DNA of 64,000 nt from Clostridia bacterium (GTDB lineage: Bacteria; Bacillota; Clostridia; Christensenellales; Borkfalkiaceae), in NCBI GenBank assembly GCA_017886545.1, contig JAGHJS010000082.1, positions 1-64,000 on the forward strand, in the 5' to 3' direction. Of this stretch, positions 24,177 to 35,099 are shown piece by piece; positions within the stretch are counted from its first letter, which is position 1; each line of letters starts with the position of its first letter. The position numbers and the translations under genes were made by a program. Below the pieces are notes generated by a model. That model did no database searches and was not told the origin of the DNA. It saw nothing but the letters and a program-made list of their open reading frames with translations.

Positions 24177-25498
24177 GACTCCGTTTCCTCCGCTTCACCG
24201 AAAAGATTATACTCATCGGCATCCGTGATCTTTACTCTGTACATTTCGCCCTGCACCCCGTGCGAAGCGGTAAAATACACTTTCCCGTCCACTTCCGGAG
24301 CCTGCCAATATGCACGGCCCTCAAAACAGGAGCCGTCATCGCATACCCCGTCGCACAACACGTCGATCGTCGTCCCGAATTTTTCCTGCGATTGCGCCGC
24401 CGCGATCTCTCGCTGCACCCTGTAGAGCATCTTCACGCGCTTCTGTTTTTCCCGCGCGGGGATCTGCCCTTTCAGCTTATATGCAGGCGTATCAGGCTCA
24501 CGGGAATAGGCAAAAAAGCCGCAGTTCTCCAATTTCTGTTCGCGGAGGAAATCAGCCAGAGCGTGTACTTCCTCCTCCGTTTCGGTCGGGAACCCCGCTA
24601 TGAAGGTGGAGCGAACAGCAATGCCCGGCACACGCGCCCGCAGCTTCTGCAAAAGCGCCGCGTACTCCTCCCTTGATCCTTTACGGTTCATGAGCTTCAG
24701 CACTCTGTTTTCACTGTGCTGGAGCGGGATATCAAGATATTTTACAAGTTTCGGGTTGGTCGCCAGCTCCTCGATCAGATCGTCGCCGATCGCGTCGGGA
24801 TAACAATACAGCAGCCGCACCGAGCCGATGTTGTCGAGCGCGGTCAGAGCGCGGATGAGCGTTACAAGACTGCGCTTTCCGTACAGATCTTCGCCGTAGC
24901 GCGTCGTGTCCTGTGCGACAAGGATAAGTTCGGAAAGATCGCCCAGCCCTTCCGCTTCCGCCGCGAGCTGCTCTACGGGATAGGAACGGTACCTGCCGCG
25001 GATCTTCGGGATCAGACAGTATGTACAGTGATTGTTGCAGCCGTCCGCGATCTTCAGATACGCATAGTGCAGCGGCGTGGTAAGGACGCGCCGCGTCTGC
25101 ACTTCGTGCCCCTGTCCGACGGCATTGACGCGCCCCTCTTTATAAGAGCGCTCCAGTGCGTCAAAGAGCACATCCGCGTCGTTGCATCCGAGAAACACGT
25201 CCCCTTCCGTCAGCGCAGGAAACAGCTCTCCGATGAACTTCTGCGGCAGGCAGCCGCTGACGACGATCTTTTCCAGCTTTCCGCCGCGGCAGGCGTTGCA
25301 GTCCAAAACCGTTTCGATCGCTTCCTTTCGCGCCGCCTCCAAAAAGGAGCACGTATTCACGATGAGTATGTTCGCCTCAGCGGCGTCCGACGTGATCGCA
25401 TAGCCGCGTTCGCGGATCAACCCCAAAAGGCGTTCCGCGTCCACGCGGTTCTTGTCGCAGCCGAGCGAGATCATACCGAAAACTTTTTTTTCAAGCAT
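24173..25498 (-). CDS. rimO: Ribosomal protein S12 methylthiotransferase RimO
   Basis: A 441-residue radical-SAM enzyme that methylthiolates an aspartate of ribosomal protein S12. The N-terminal MTTase domain has SLGCDKNRVDAE and NTCSF cysteines for the second Fe-S cluster. The radical SAM core has the CNNHCTYC cluster motif near residue 145, and a C-terminal TRAM domain lies at about 375-440. Opening with MISLGCDKNRVD rather than the MiaB form supports RimO. It starts 5 nt after the ftsK stop. Confidence 0.95.
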   Translation of the reverse strand: MLEKKVFGMISLGCDKNRVDAERLLGLIRERGYAITSDAAEANILIVNTCSFLEAARKEAIETVLDCNACRGGKLEKIVVSGCLPQKFIGELFPALTEGDVFLGCNDADVLFDALERSYKEGRVNAVGQGHEVQTRRVLTTPLHYAYLKIADGCNNHCTYCLIPKIRGRYRSYPVEQLAAEAEGLGDLSELILVAQDTTRYGEDLYGKRSLVTLIRALTALDNIGSVRLLYCYPDAIGDDLIEELATNPKLVKYLDIPLQHSENRVLKLMNRKGSREEYAALLQKLRARVPGIAVRSTFIAGFPTETEEEVHALADFLREQKLENCGFFAYSREPDTPAYKLKGQIPAREKQKRVKMLYRVQREIAAAQSQEKFGTTIDVLCDGVCDDGSCFEGRAYWQAPEVDGKVYFTASHGVQGEMYRVKITDADEYNLFGEAEETES

Positions 25499-25503
25499 AC
25501 CGT

Positions 25504-28500
25504 TTAATCACCGTAATCGCCGTACTTGCTCTCAAACTCTTCTTTTGTGAGCAGTACATCGCGGGCACGCGCACCGTTAAAGGCTGAGATGTAGCCCATA
25601 TTCTCCATCCACTCGATGATCTTTCCCGCCTTCGGATAGCCGACGGAGCACTTGCGCTGGATCATGGAGATAGACGCCTGCCCGGTACCCACGACATAGC
25701 GCAAAGCATCGATATAGACGGCTTCGACGCTGTCGTCATCCTCGCCGCCGAATTCGCCTCCGCCGCCGCTCCTGTCGTTGTTGATATAGTCTGCAACGCT
25801 GTCGTCAAAGTATGCTTCATTGTTTTCTTTGACGTATTCGACAACGCGCTGCACTTCGTCGGAATGCAGGAAAGCGCCTTGCAGCCTCTGCGGGAAAGGC
25901 ATGACATCGGTACGGTACAGCATATCCCCTTTTCCGAGCAATTTTTCCGCGCCGTTTTCGTCCAGGATCGTCTGCGAATCAACGCCCGAAGTAACTTTGA
26001 ACGCGATACGCGTAGGCAGGTTCGTTTTGATGACGCCTGTAATGACATTGACAGACGGGCGCTGCGTTGCCAGCACCAGATGGATCCCCGCCGCCCTCGA
26101 TTTCTGCGTAAGGCGCTGGATCCTGTCCTCGATCTCTTTTTTCGCTGCCTGCATCAGATCGGCAAGCTCGTCGATGATGAGCACGATCTTCGGAAGGCGC
26201 TCTTCATCGGGCAGGAGATGCGCATTGTATTCATCGATATCGCGTACAAGCGCAACGCTCTTTGTCTTTTGTTTGAACAGGGAATAGCGGCGCTCCATCT
26301 CATTGATGCACCAGTTCAGGACGTTGATGACTTTCGCCGGTTCGTATATGATCTCATTGATCATCAGATGCGGCAATCGGTCGTAAATATTGAATTCGAC
26401 CTGCTTGGGGTCAACCAGAATGATGCGCAGCTCTTCCGGGCTGTATTTGTACAGCAAACTGATGATGAGCGCATTCAGGCAGACGCTTTTACCGGAACCC
26501 GTGGAACCTGCAACGAGCAGGTGCTTCATATCAACGATGTCACCGAGGATCGCGCGGCCTTCGATGTCCTTGCCTATCCCGAAGAGAAGTTTACCCGGCT
26601 TTGAGGCGGAGAACTGTTCCGTATTGATGATGTCCTTCAATCCGACGGTCGCCCGCTGCTTGTTCGGCACTTCGATGCTGATCGTCCCGTTTTCATAGTT
26701 CGGCTGAACATTGACGCCGGAAGCCGCGCGCAGGCGCATCGCGAGCTCCTTATCGCAGCCGAGCACACGGCCGGTCGGAATGTTCCCCGGGATCTCAATG
26801 TCATACCGCGTGACGGCAGGTCCCTGCGTCACTTTCACGACCTCACAGGGGATTCGCAGATCCGAAAGCGTTTCGACGATGGTATTCTTGTTGTGCTCCA
26901 TCTCCTCCGGGTCGACGGCCGCCCCGCCCGCATATGTTTGCAGCAAATCGAGCGAAGGCGCTTTGTAGCGCGCGTAAATATGTTTCTTTTTTACAGGTTC
27001 TTCAGCCTGTTTCTGTTCCTGACGGGAGGGCAAACGGGACGTCTGCCCGTCTTCCCCTCTGCGCCGTGAAACGGACTCCATCGCATCGGGAACGGCAGAC
27101 GAAGAAGGCTCTTCCTCCTCGTCGTCGAACAGATTCACTGCCGATTCAAAGTCTTCCGGTATCCGCTGCAAGGCGGAGCGGTCCTCCTCCCCGCTTTCTG
27201 TTTCGGGCAAGGAAGACGTTCTTTCCATGTCCGCCCCTCGGCGCGGCGGCAGATCCCTTTCATTCTGCACGGAAGGATGTTCCGCTGCCCTTCCGCCTAT
27301 ATCCTCGGCATCGCCCCTGCGCGCGAAAGGCACATCGTCTTCGGCCGCGGCAGAAGTTCTCCTCTCCGCAAAGCCGTCCGACTCTTCAAACATATTTCTG
27401 CGCACAGGCGTTTCCGCCGATTCCTCGGTCATTCCCCTGCGCGGAGGAAACGGCTCCTCCACAGGCGGAGGCAGCGGCGCGGAAGAAGGAGCGGAAGGAT
27501 GCTCTGCACGGACAGGCTCCGCATAGCTTTCCCTCCCGACCGAATACGTACGCGGCTGCGCCGATTCGCGCCCGATCTCGGCGGCAGGATCTGTTTCCTG
27601 CGGCTGCTCTGCGCGCGGCGTCTGCGAAGGCTGCGGAACCGTTGTATCCGTCACGATCTTTTTGGGGACGGCGGAATACGAAACATTCTCTTCCAGCCCG
27701 TCTTTATAGAGTTCGGAATACGTAGGCGCGCTCGGCGCAGGCTGCGAAGCGGCGCTCGCCTGCGGAGCCGAAGTTTCTGCAGGAGATGTGCCCGGCACGC
27801 TCCTTTCCGGTCTTTCGGACGAGGGAGAGCGGAAATTGTCCGCATACTGCGCCCCGGAAATGGCACCTCTGCGTTTGTTGAAATACGAATCGGAATCGAA
27901 GATCCCGTTCGAAGTATACGAGGAATACGCAGGAGACGATGACGCCGACGACCTTCCGGACGACGCCCCGGACGAAGAAGACGCCCCGGAATACGAAGAG
28001 AACGGGTACTGCGGCGGCGTATCAGGATACAGGATCTGCCTGCTCTGCTGATACGCGGAAAGGGGCTGCTGCTCGGGAGGGCGATCGTCATACTGCTGCG
28101 CCGCCATGCGCCGCTCTTCCTCCTCCCTGCGCGACTCCTGACGGAGTTCCCGCTTTGTTTTCAGATCGAACTCGTCGCCGATCGAATACAGCCGCCGCGA
28201 ACGCTCTGCGTTATTCGGCGTCCGGATATTTTGGTTCGAAGAGACCTCTCTGACGATCGCATCGGGATAGCCGTCCCCGGAGGGCTCCTCGTTCCCTGCA
28301 TAATTCAGGTCATACAAGGCAGACGTGTCCGATGCGGCGCGATCGACCATCGTACGCTCTTTCTGCTCACGGCGCGCCTTAGCACGCCGTTTTTCGGCGC
28401 CGTTCCCTTTTACCGAACGGTAGACGAGATACCCCATTCCGAGCATCAGAAGCGAAAAGATGATATACCCACCGACGGAAGTTGTAAGTTTTGCGATCGG

Positions 28501-28953
28501 ATAAACGATCAATCCGATGATCACCCCGCCGCCCGTCGCGCCGAAATAGCCGTTCGCCCCGGCGGCATAGCAATCGCCCAGATAAGCGCCGTACCCGCCG
28601 TACGGGATATTCCCAACATCCGCCGTGATCGTATGCACAAGGCAGACCAAAAAGAGGAAACACAAAACGCATAAAGCGACCGTTTTCCGCGAAGCCGTCA
28701 GTTTTTTTCCCGTGATCAATACCGCCCCGCCGTAGATCCATGCCGCAAGCACCGCATATGCGCCGAACCCGAACACTCCGAGCAGGAACGAACGGATCGC
28801 ATGCCCGACGCCCCCGAAAATAAGGTTGTCCGTCACAACGATCACGAGCGTAAGAGCCGCAAACAGCTCCAGAACGATGCCGACCGTTTCCCGCGACAAA
28901 AGTTTATTCTTATCTTTCTTTTCGTTTTCTTTTCCTCTGCCGAGATTGTTCAA
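25504..28953 (-). CDS. ftsK: DNA translocase FtsK/SpoIIIE
   Basis: A 1149-residue septal DNA pump. The N-terminus has about four membrane helices (25-180). A long low-complexity Ser/Pro/Glu/Arg-rich linker (about 190-640) is far longer than in SpoIIIE of Bacillus (total about 790). The motor has Walker A GSTGSGKS (about 808-815), Walker B LIIDELADLM and ATQRPSVNVITG. The C-terminal gamma winged helix (SISMIQRKCSVGYPKAGKI region) reads KOPS/SRS-type orienting sequences. The start is TTG with GGAGGGAG upstream. It leads the operon ftsK, rimO, pgsA, cinA, recA, nadE. Confidence 0.95.
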   Translation of the reverse strand: MNNLGRGKENEKKDKNKLLSRETVGIVLELFAALTLVIVVTDNLIFGGVGHAIRSFLLGVFGFGAYAVLAAWIYGGAVLITGKKLTASRKTVALCVLCFLFLVCLVHTITADVGNIPYGGYGAYLGDCYAAGANGYFGATGGGVIIGLIVYPIAKLTTSVGGYIIFSLLMLGMGYLVYRSVKGNGAEKRRAKARREQKERTMVDRAASDTSALYDLNYAGNEEPSGDGYPDAIVREVSSNQNIRTPNNAERSRRLYSIGDEFDLKTKRELRQESRREEEERRMAAQQYDDRPPEQQPLSAYQQSRQILYPDTPPQYPFSSYSGASSSSGASSGRSSASSSPAYSSYTSNGIFDSDSYFNKRRGAISGAQYADNFRSPSSERPERSVPGTSPAETSAPQASAASQPAPSAPTYSELYKDGLEENVSYSAVPKKIVTDTTVPQPSQTPRAEQPQETDPAAEIGRESAQPRTYSVGRESYAEPVRAEHPSAPSSAPLPPPVEEPFPPRRGMTEESAETPVRRNMFEESDGFAERRTSAAAEDDVPFARRGDAEDIGGRAAEHPSVQNERDLPPRRGADMERTSSLPETESGEEDRSALQRIPEDFESAVNLFDDEEEEPSSSAVPDAMESVSRRRGEDGQTSRLPSRQEQKQAEEPVKKKHIYARYKAPSLDLLQTYAGGAAVDPEEMEHNKNTIVETLSDLRIPCEVVKVTQGPAVTRYDIEIPGNIPTGRVLGCDKELAMRLRAASGVNVQPNYENGTISIEVPNKQRATVGLKDIINTEQFSASKPGKLLFGIGKDIEGRAILGDIVDMKHLLVAGSTGSGKSVCLNALIISLLYKYSPEELRIILVDPKQVEFNIYDRLPHLMINEIIYEPAKVINVLNWCINEMERRYSLFKQKTKSVALVRDIDEYNAHLLPDEERLPKIVLIIDELADLMQAAKKEIEDRIQRLTQKSRAAGIHLVLATQRPSVNVITGVIKTNLPTRIAFKVTSGVDSQTILDENGAEKLLGKGDMLYRTDVMPFPQRLQGAFLHSDEVQRVVEYVKENNEAYFDDSVADYINNDRSGGGGEFGGEDDDSVEAVYIDALRYVVGTGQASISMIQRKCSVGYPKAGKIIEWMENMGYISAFNGARARDVLLTKEEFESKYGDYGD

Positions 28954-29008
28954 ACCATTCTCCCTCCGTGCTGCCGCACGGTTTGTTTATATCGTAAAGT
29001 CACTTATG

Positions 29009-29037
29009 ATTATAGCATTTTTCTGAACAATTTTCAA
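29009..29037 (-). promoter_or_regulatory. Sigma-A promoter of the ftsK-recA-nadE operon
   Basis: TTGAAA (29032-29037), 17-nt spacer, TATAAT (29009-29014), about 55 nt upstream of the TTG start. Confidence 0.82.
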
Positions 29038-29090
29038 TAGAAAGAGAGGTGTTTTTTGCGATTTTATAAAATCGCGCGCACGCGCGTATA

Positions 29091-29120
29091 TAAAAAGCAC
29101 CCGCGCCTATGCGCGGGTGC
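29091..29120 (-). terminator. Intrinsic terminator after ilvC
   Basis: GCACCCGCGC / GCGCGGGTGC perfect stem with ATAG loop, then TTTTTATA on the minus strand. Confidence 0.92.
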
Positions 29121-29140
29121 CTGTCCGTATCGGAAATTTA

Positions 29141-31553
<2,413 letters not shown>

Positions 31554-31571
31554 AACAGCCGCTTGTGCAGC

Positions 31572-31602
31572 AAAAAGGCGCCCGTCGGGCGCCTTTTGTT
31601 TT
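31572..31602. terminator. Bidirectional intrinsic terminator
   Basis: AAAAGGCGCCCG / CGGGCGCCTTTT stem between the convergent DUF815 and murC genes. Confidence 0.88.
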
Positions 31603-31613
31603 TTGCGTTCCTG

Positions 31614-32936
31614 TCAGTTATGTACGATCTGCTTTGCTGCGTAATAAATGTCGCCCGCCCCCAGGATCAGCGCCATGTCCCCCGCCTGCAAAGAACAGCG
31701 CAGGTAAATATCCAGCTCGCGGACGCGCTCGACATATAAGGAATTCGGCAGCGCCTGCGACAGAGTGAGCGCGCTGCCGTCCGCATCGAAATACTCCCTT
31801 GCAGGATACGTCTTGTAGATCACCAGGTTTTCCGCTTTCTGCAAGACAGACACAAACGCGTCAAACAGCAACTTCGTTCTTGAATACGTATGCGGCTGAA
31901 AAACAACAAACAATTTTCCCGAGCAGATCTCTCCCGCCGCCGTAAGAGCGGCAGCGATCTCGCGCGGATGATGCGCGTAATCGGCAATGACGGCAGCGCC
32001 GTTTATTTTACCCAATTTCTCAAAACGACGTGCGATCCCGCGGAATTTTTTCAGCCCTGCGACCGCAAGCGCCGGCGGATACCCGAAATATTCCGCAACG
32101 GAGACTGCCGCAAGCGCATTGTATACGTTATGCCTGCCGTATACGTTCAATTCCGCACGTACGGGCGCTTCATTCCGTACACGCAGCGAAAAAGAATACT
32201 TTCCTTTCACAGATCTCAGGTTTTCGGCGCCGACATCGCACCTTTCCCCGAGCCCGAACGTAAGCGCCGCAGGAATTTTTGCGGCGATCCTGTCCTCCGC
32301 GCAGACGATCGCGGCGGAAGCCGAAGCCGCAAACCGCTCATAGGCCGCCAACAGGCGGCTTTCGTTCCCGTAGCTCTCCAGATGATCGGCATCTGTATTC
32401 AGGATCACCGCGACTTCCGGATGCAGAGCCAAAAAATTCGCTTTGTATTCGCACGCTTCCGACACAAAATATTTTTTCCCGCCGTCACGGAAATTGCCGT
32501 AATCCAGATCCAGCCCGCCGATGTGCGCCGAACAATTCCCCGCACACTCGTCGAGCACATGCGCACACATCGCCGTTGCGGTCGTTTTGCCGTGGCAACC
32601 CGCAACCGCTACCGAATGTTCATACTCGTTCATCAGCAAAGCAAGCAATTCGGCCCTGCCGAACACGCGCAGCCCGCGCTCGCGCGCCGCAAGTTCCGGA
32701 TTATCCGCTCTTATCGCGGACGATATGATGACCGTATCCGCGTCTCTGAGGTTTTCTGCCGCGTGCCCGTAGAAAACGGGGATGCCCGCTCTCTCCAGTC
32801 TGACGGTGCATTCATTCGGAACCAGATCGCTCCCCGAAACATAATTCCCGCGCCCTTTCAGGCACAACGCCAGCCCGCTCATGCTGACACCGCCGATGCC
32901 GATAAAATGGATTTTTCGCCCGATTACGTCTTTCAC
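31614..32936 (-). CDS. murC: UDP-N-acetylmuramate-L-alanine ligase MurC
   Basis: A 440-residue Mur ligase adding L-Ala to UDP-MurNAc. It has the N-terminal FIGIGGVSMSGLA motif, the ATP-binding P-loop as GCHGKTTATA (most MurC read GTHGKTTT), NTDADHLESYG, the central DYAHHPREI and the C-terminal GAGDIYY. The GTG start at 32936 gives a normal N-terminus; its ribosome binding site is weak. It lies outside the dcw cluster, alone on the minus strand between the DUF815 and spoVG genes. A TTGACA box lies upstream but its -10 spacing is poor. Confidence 0.96.
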   Translation of the reverse strand: MKDVIGRKIHFIGIGGVSMSGLALCLKGRGNYVSGSDLVPNECTVRLERAGIPVFYGHAAENLRDADTVIISSAIRADNPELAARERGLRVFGRAELLALLMNEYEHSVAVAGCHGKTTATAMCAHVLDECAGNCSAHIGGLDLDYGNFRDGGKKYFVSEACEYKANFLALHPEVAVILNTDADHLESYGNESRLLAAYERFAASASAAIVCAEDRIAAKIPAALTFGLGERCDVGAENLRSVKGKYSFSLRVRNEAPVRAELNVYGRHNVYNALAAVSVAEYFGYPPALAVAGLKKFRGIARRFEKLGKINGAAVIADYAHHPREIAAALTAAGEICSGKLFVVFQPHTYSRTKLLFDAFVSVLQKAENLVIYKTYPAREYFDADGSALTLSQALPNSLYVERVRELDIYLRCSLQAGDMALILGAGDIYYAAKQIVHN

Positions 32937-33021
32937 GTCTCATTTATATGCCTGAAATCGGATTTTTTTGTCAAAAAACGTAAAAAAATTCATTTTTTTA
33001 AAAATTTTTTTAAAAACACTC

Positions 33022-33050
33022 TTGAAAATTGCCAAAACATATAGTAGAAT
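33022..33050 (+). promoter_or_regulatory. Sigma-A promoter of spoVG
   Basis: TTGAAA (33022-33027), 17-nt spacer, TAGAAT (33045-33050), about 44 nt before the TTG start. Confidence 0.75.
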
Positions 33051-33093
33051 AGAATTGCGAATGAGCGTAATACAAATAAGGAGGTCAAGCGAT

Positions 33094-33363
33094 TTGAAAA
33101 TTTCAGACGTGCGAATCAGGTTCGTTAAAAAAGATGACAGCAAGTTGAAAGCGGTTGCATCTGTCACGCTTGACGATTGTTTCGTCGTGCATGACATTAA
33201 AGTGATCGAAGGCGCCGACGGCCCTTTTATCGCAATGCCCAGCCGCAAGACAAACAACGGCGAATTCAAAGACATTGCCCACCCTCTGAACACGGAGACA
33301 CGCGAAGAACTGCGCGCCGCGATCCTTGCGGCATACGACGAGGAATCGGCAAAAGCTGATTGA
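33094..33363 (+). CDS. spoVG: SpoVG family regulator
   Basis: An 89-residue protein, the normal SpoVG length. It opens with [19 protein letters not shown] and has the central [19 protein letters not shown] and [19 protein letters not shown] blocks typical of the family, which binds RNA or DNA and affects septation and stress genes. The start is TTG at 33094, chosen because AAGGAGGT lies 7 nt upstream (33079-33086); the longer frame would run through the promoter. SpoVG alone does not prove sporulation, as many non-sporulating bacteria keep it. Confidence 0.95.
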   Translation: MKISDVRIRFVKKDDSKLKAVASVTLDDCFVVHDIKVIEGADGPFIAMPSRKTNNGEFKDIAHPLNTETREELRAAILAAYDEESAKAD

Positions 33364-33463
33364 CTTTCTTTAGTTGCGACATCCTTGTTTCACGCTTCTT
33401 TTTGTTTTCCCGCTGAAAGCTTTCCTTTACTATCGGATCATTCGTAATTTCTCTATGGAGAAT

Positions 33464-33502
33464 GAAAAAGAGAGAATCGGTTTCGATCCTCTCTTTTTCA
33501 TT
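33464..33502 (+). terminator. Intrinsic terminator downstream of spoVG
   Basis: GAAAAAGAGAG (33464-33474) pairs with CTCTCTTTTTC (33489-33499), about 100 nt after the spoVG stop. Between here and the ftsZ terminator at 33608 I see nothing. Confidence 0.8.
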
Positions 33503-33607
33503 TATCGGCCGTCCGGATACCGTAAAAATACATTTCTCCGCCGGAAAAAGCGGAGCAGCGCCGCCCGCTTTCCGCCGCACGGAATTATTTTGCCATCAGA
33601 CCGACAG

Positions 33608-33645
33608 AAAAAATGCAGGCTCCCTCAGCGGAAACCTGCATTTTT
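33608..33645 (-). terminator. Intrinsic terminator after ftsZ
   Basis: AAAAATGCAGG / CCTGCATTTTTT stem on the minus strand, 19 nt after the ftsZ stop. Confidence 0.88.
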
Positions 33646-33663
33646 CTTCATTGATCTGCTATT

Positions 33664-35091
33664 TTATTTACGTTTGAAGAGCCTCTGTACAAAGGTGGGC
33701 AGCTCTTTATCCGCTGCATCGCTCTCCTGCACCGGAGGACGGCGCATCTCGCTCTGCTGCTGCGCGGGGCGCGCATACTGCGGTCTTTCATATTGATCTT
33801 CCGCATACTGCGGCTGCGCAGGGCGCTGCTGCTCGTACTGCCTGCGGTCAAATTGCTGCTGGGACGGCTGCGCATACTGTTGCTGCTGAGGCTGCGGCTG
33901 TGCATACTGCTGCGCCTGCCTGCGCTCGAATTGCTGCTGCTGATAAGGCTGCGTATACACGGGAGGCTGCTGCCCGCCCATCGTATTGTTCATCGGCATG
34001 CGGACATAAGAAGGCGCCGCCTGTTGCTGACGAGGCTGCTGCGCCGCCTCGGGCGCGGACTCAGGCAGACCGCGGTTCACGAAAAAGTTGCGGCTCGCCA
34101 CATTGCGCTCGTCCTTCTGATTGTACATATTTTCGACCATCGGGAACCCCGTCGCAATAACGGTGACCTCCACCTCGTCGTTGATGTTGCTGTCGATGCA
34201 GGCGCCGAAGATAATGTTCGCAGAATAATCTACCACGCTCTGTACGAGCGTCGCCGCCGTCTGTACTTCGTCCATCGTCAGGTCGTTGCCGCCGACGATG
34301 TTGAGGATGACGCCCTTTGCCCCTTCGATGGTCGTCGTGAGCAGCGGGCAGTTGACCGCCAGGCGCACCGCCTCGACGATCCTGTTTTCGCCCTTGGCTA
34401 CGCCGACGCCCATGTGCGCAAGACCCTGATCTTTGAGGATGGTGCGTACGTCCGCAAAGTCAAGGTTGATAAGCGCGGGGTTGACGATAAGGTCGGCAAT
34501 GCCGCGGATACCCTGTTTCAGGATCTCGTCCGCAACGCGCAGCGCCTCGACGATCGGCGTATTTTTGGGAACGACGCAGTTGATCTTATCGTTCGGGATA
34601 ATGATGAGCGTATCGACGTATTTGCGCAGGTTTTCAAGCCCTTTCGCCGTATTGTCCATACGCTTTTTGCCTTCAAAGTTGAACGGCTCGGTCACGACGG
34701 CGATCGTGAGGATCTTCAGATCGCGCGCGATCTTTGCGATAACGGGCGCGGCGCCCGTGCCCGTGCCGCCGCCCATACCTGCCGTAATAAACAGAAGGTC
34801 GGTATCTTTGACCGCTTCGGTAAGCGCGTCTTTGCTCTCTTCGGCGGCCGCCCTGCCGATCTCGGGTTCGGCGCCCGCACCGAGCCCCTTCGTCAGCGCC
34901 GTACCGATCTGGATCTTGCTCTCCGCTTTGGAAAGGAGCAGGATCTGCTTATCCGTATTGACGGCGACATAGCTCGCGCTCTGGATACCCGCCTCGATCA
35001 TGCGGTTGACCGCATTGCAGCCCGCGCCGCCGACGCCGATCACCTTGATGCGCGCTACCCCGGACAGATTGTCCAATGTATTGTTGTACAT
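33664..35091 (-). CDS. ftsZ: Cell division GTPase FtsZ
   Basis: A 475-residue tubulin-like GTPase forming the Z-ring. The core (residues 1 to about 317) has GVGGAGCNAVNRM, the tubulin signature GGGTGTGAAP and the T7 loop NLDFADVRTI. A linker of about 145 residues, very rich in Gln, Tyr, Pro and Arg, is much longer than the roughly 50 residues in Bacillus. The C-terminal tail ELPTFVQRLFKRK matches the conserved peptide that binds FtsA and other partners. It follows ftsA by 8 nt; GGAGG lies 12 nt before the ATG. Confidence 0.98.
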   Translation of the reverse strand: MYNNTLDNLSGVARIKVIGVGGAGCNAVNRMIEAGIQSASYVAVNTDKQILLLSKAESKIQIGTALTKGLGAGAEPEIGRAAAEESKDALTEAVKDTDLLFITAGMGGGTGTGAAPVIAKIARDLKILTIAVVTEPFNFEGKKRMDNTAKGLENLRKYVDTLIIIPNDKINCVVPKNTPIVEALRVADEILKQGIRGIADLIVNPALINLDFADVRTILKDQGLAHMGVGVAKGENRIVEAVRLAVNCPLLTTTIEGAKGVILNIVGGNDLTMDEVQTAATLVQSVVDYSANIIFGACIDSNINDEVEVTVIATGFPMVENMYNQKDERNVASRNFFVNRGLPESAPEAAQQPRQQQAAPSYVRMPMNNTMGGQQPPVYTQPYQQQQFERRQAQQYAQPQPQQQQYAQPSQQQFDRRQYEQQRPAQPQYAEDQYERPQYARPAQQQSEMRRPPVQESDAADKELPTFVQRLFKRK

Positions 35092-35099
35092 AATAAATG

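Noticed and set aside
32940..32975. TTGACA box upstream of murC
   Set aside because: The only -10-like sequence (TATAAA) is 20 nt away and almost touches the GTG start, so it is not called as a promoter.
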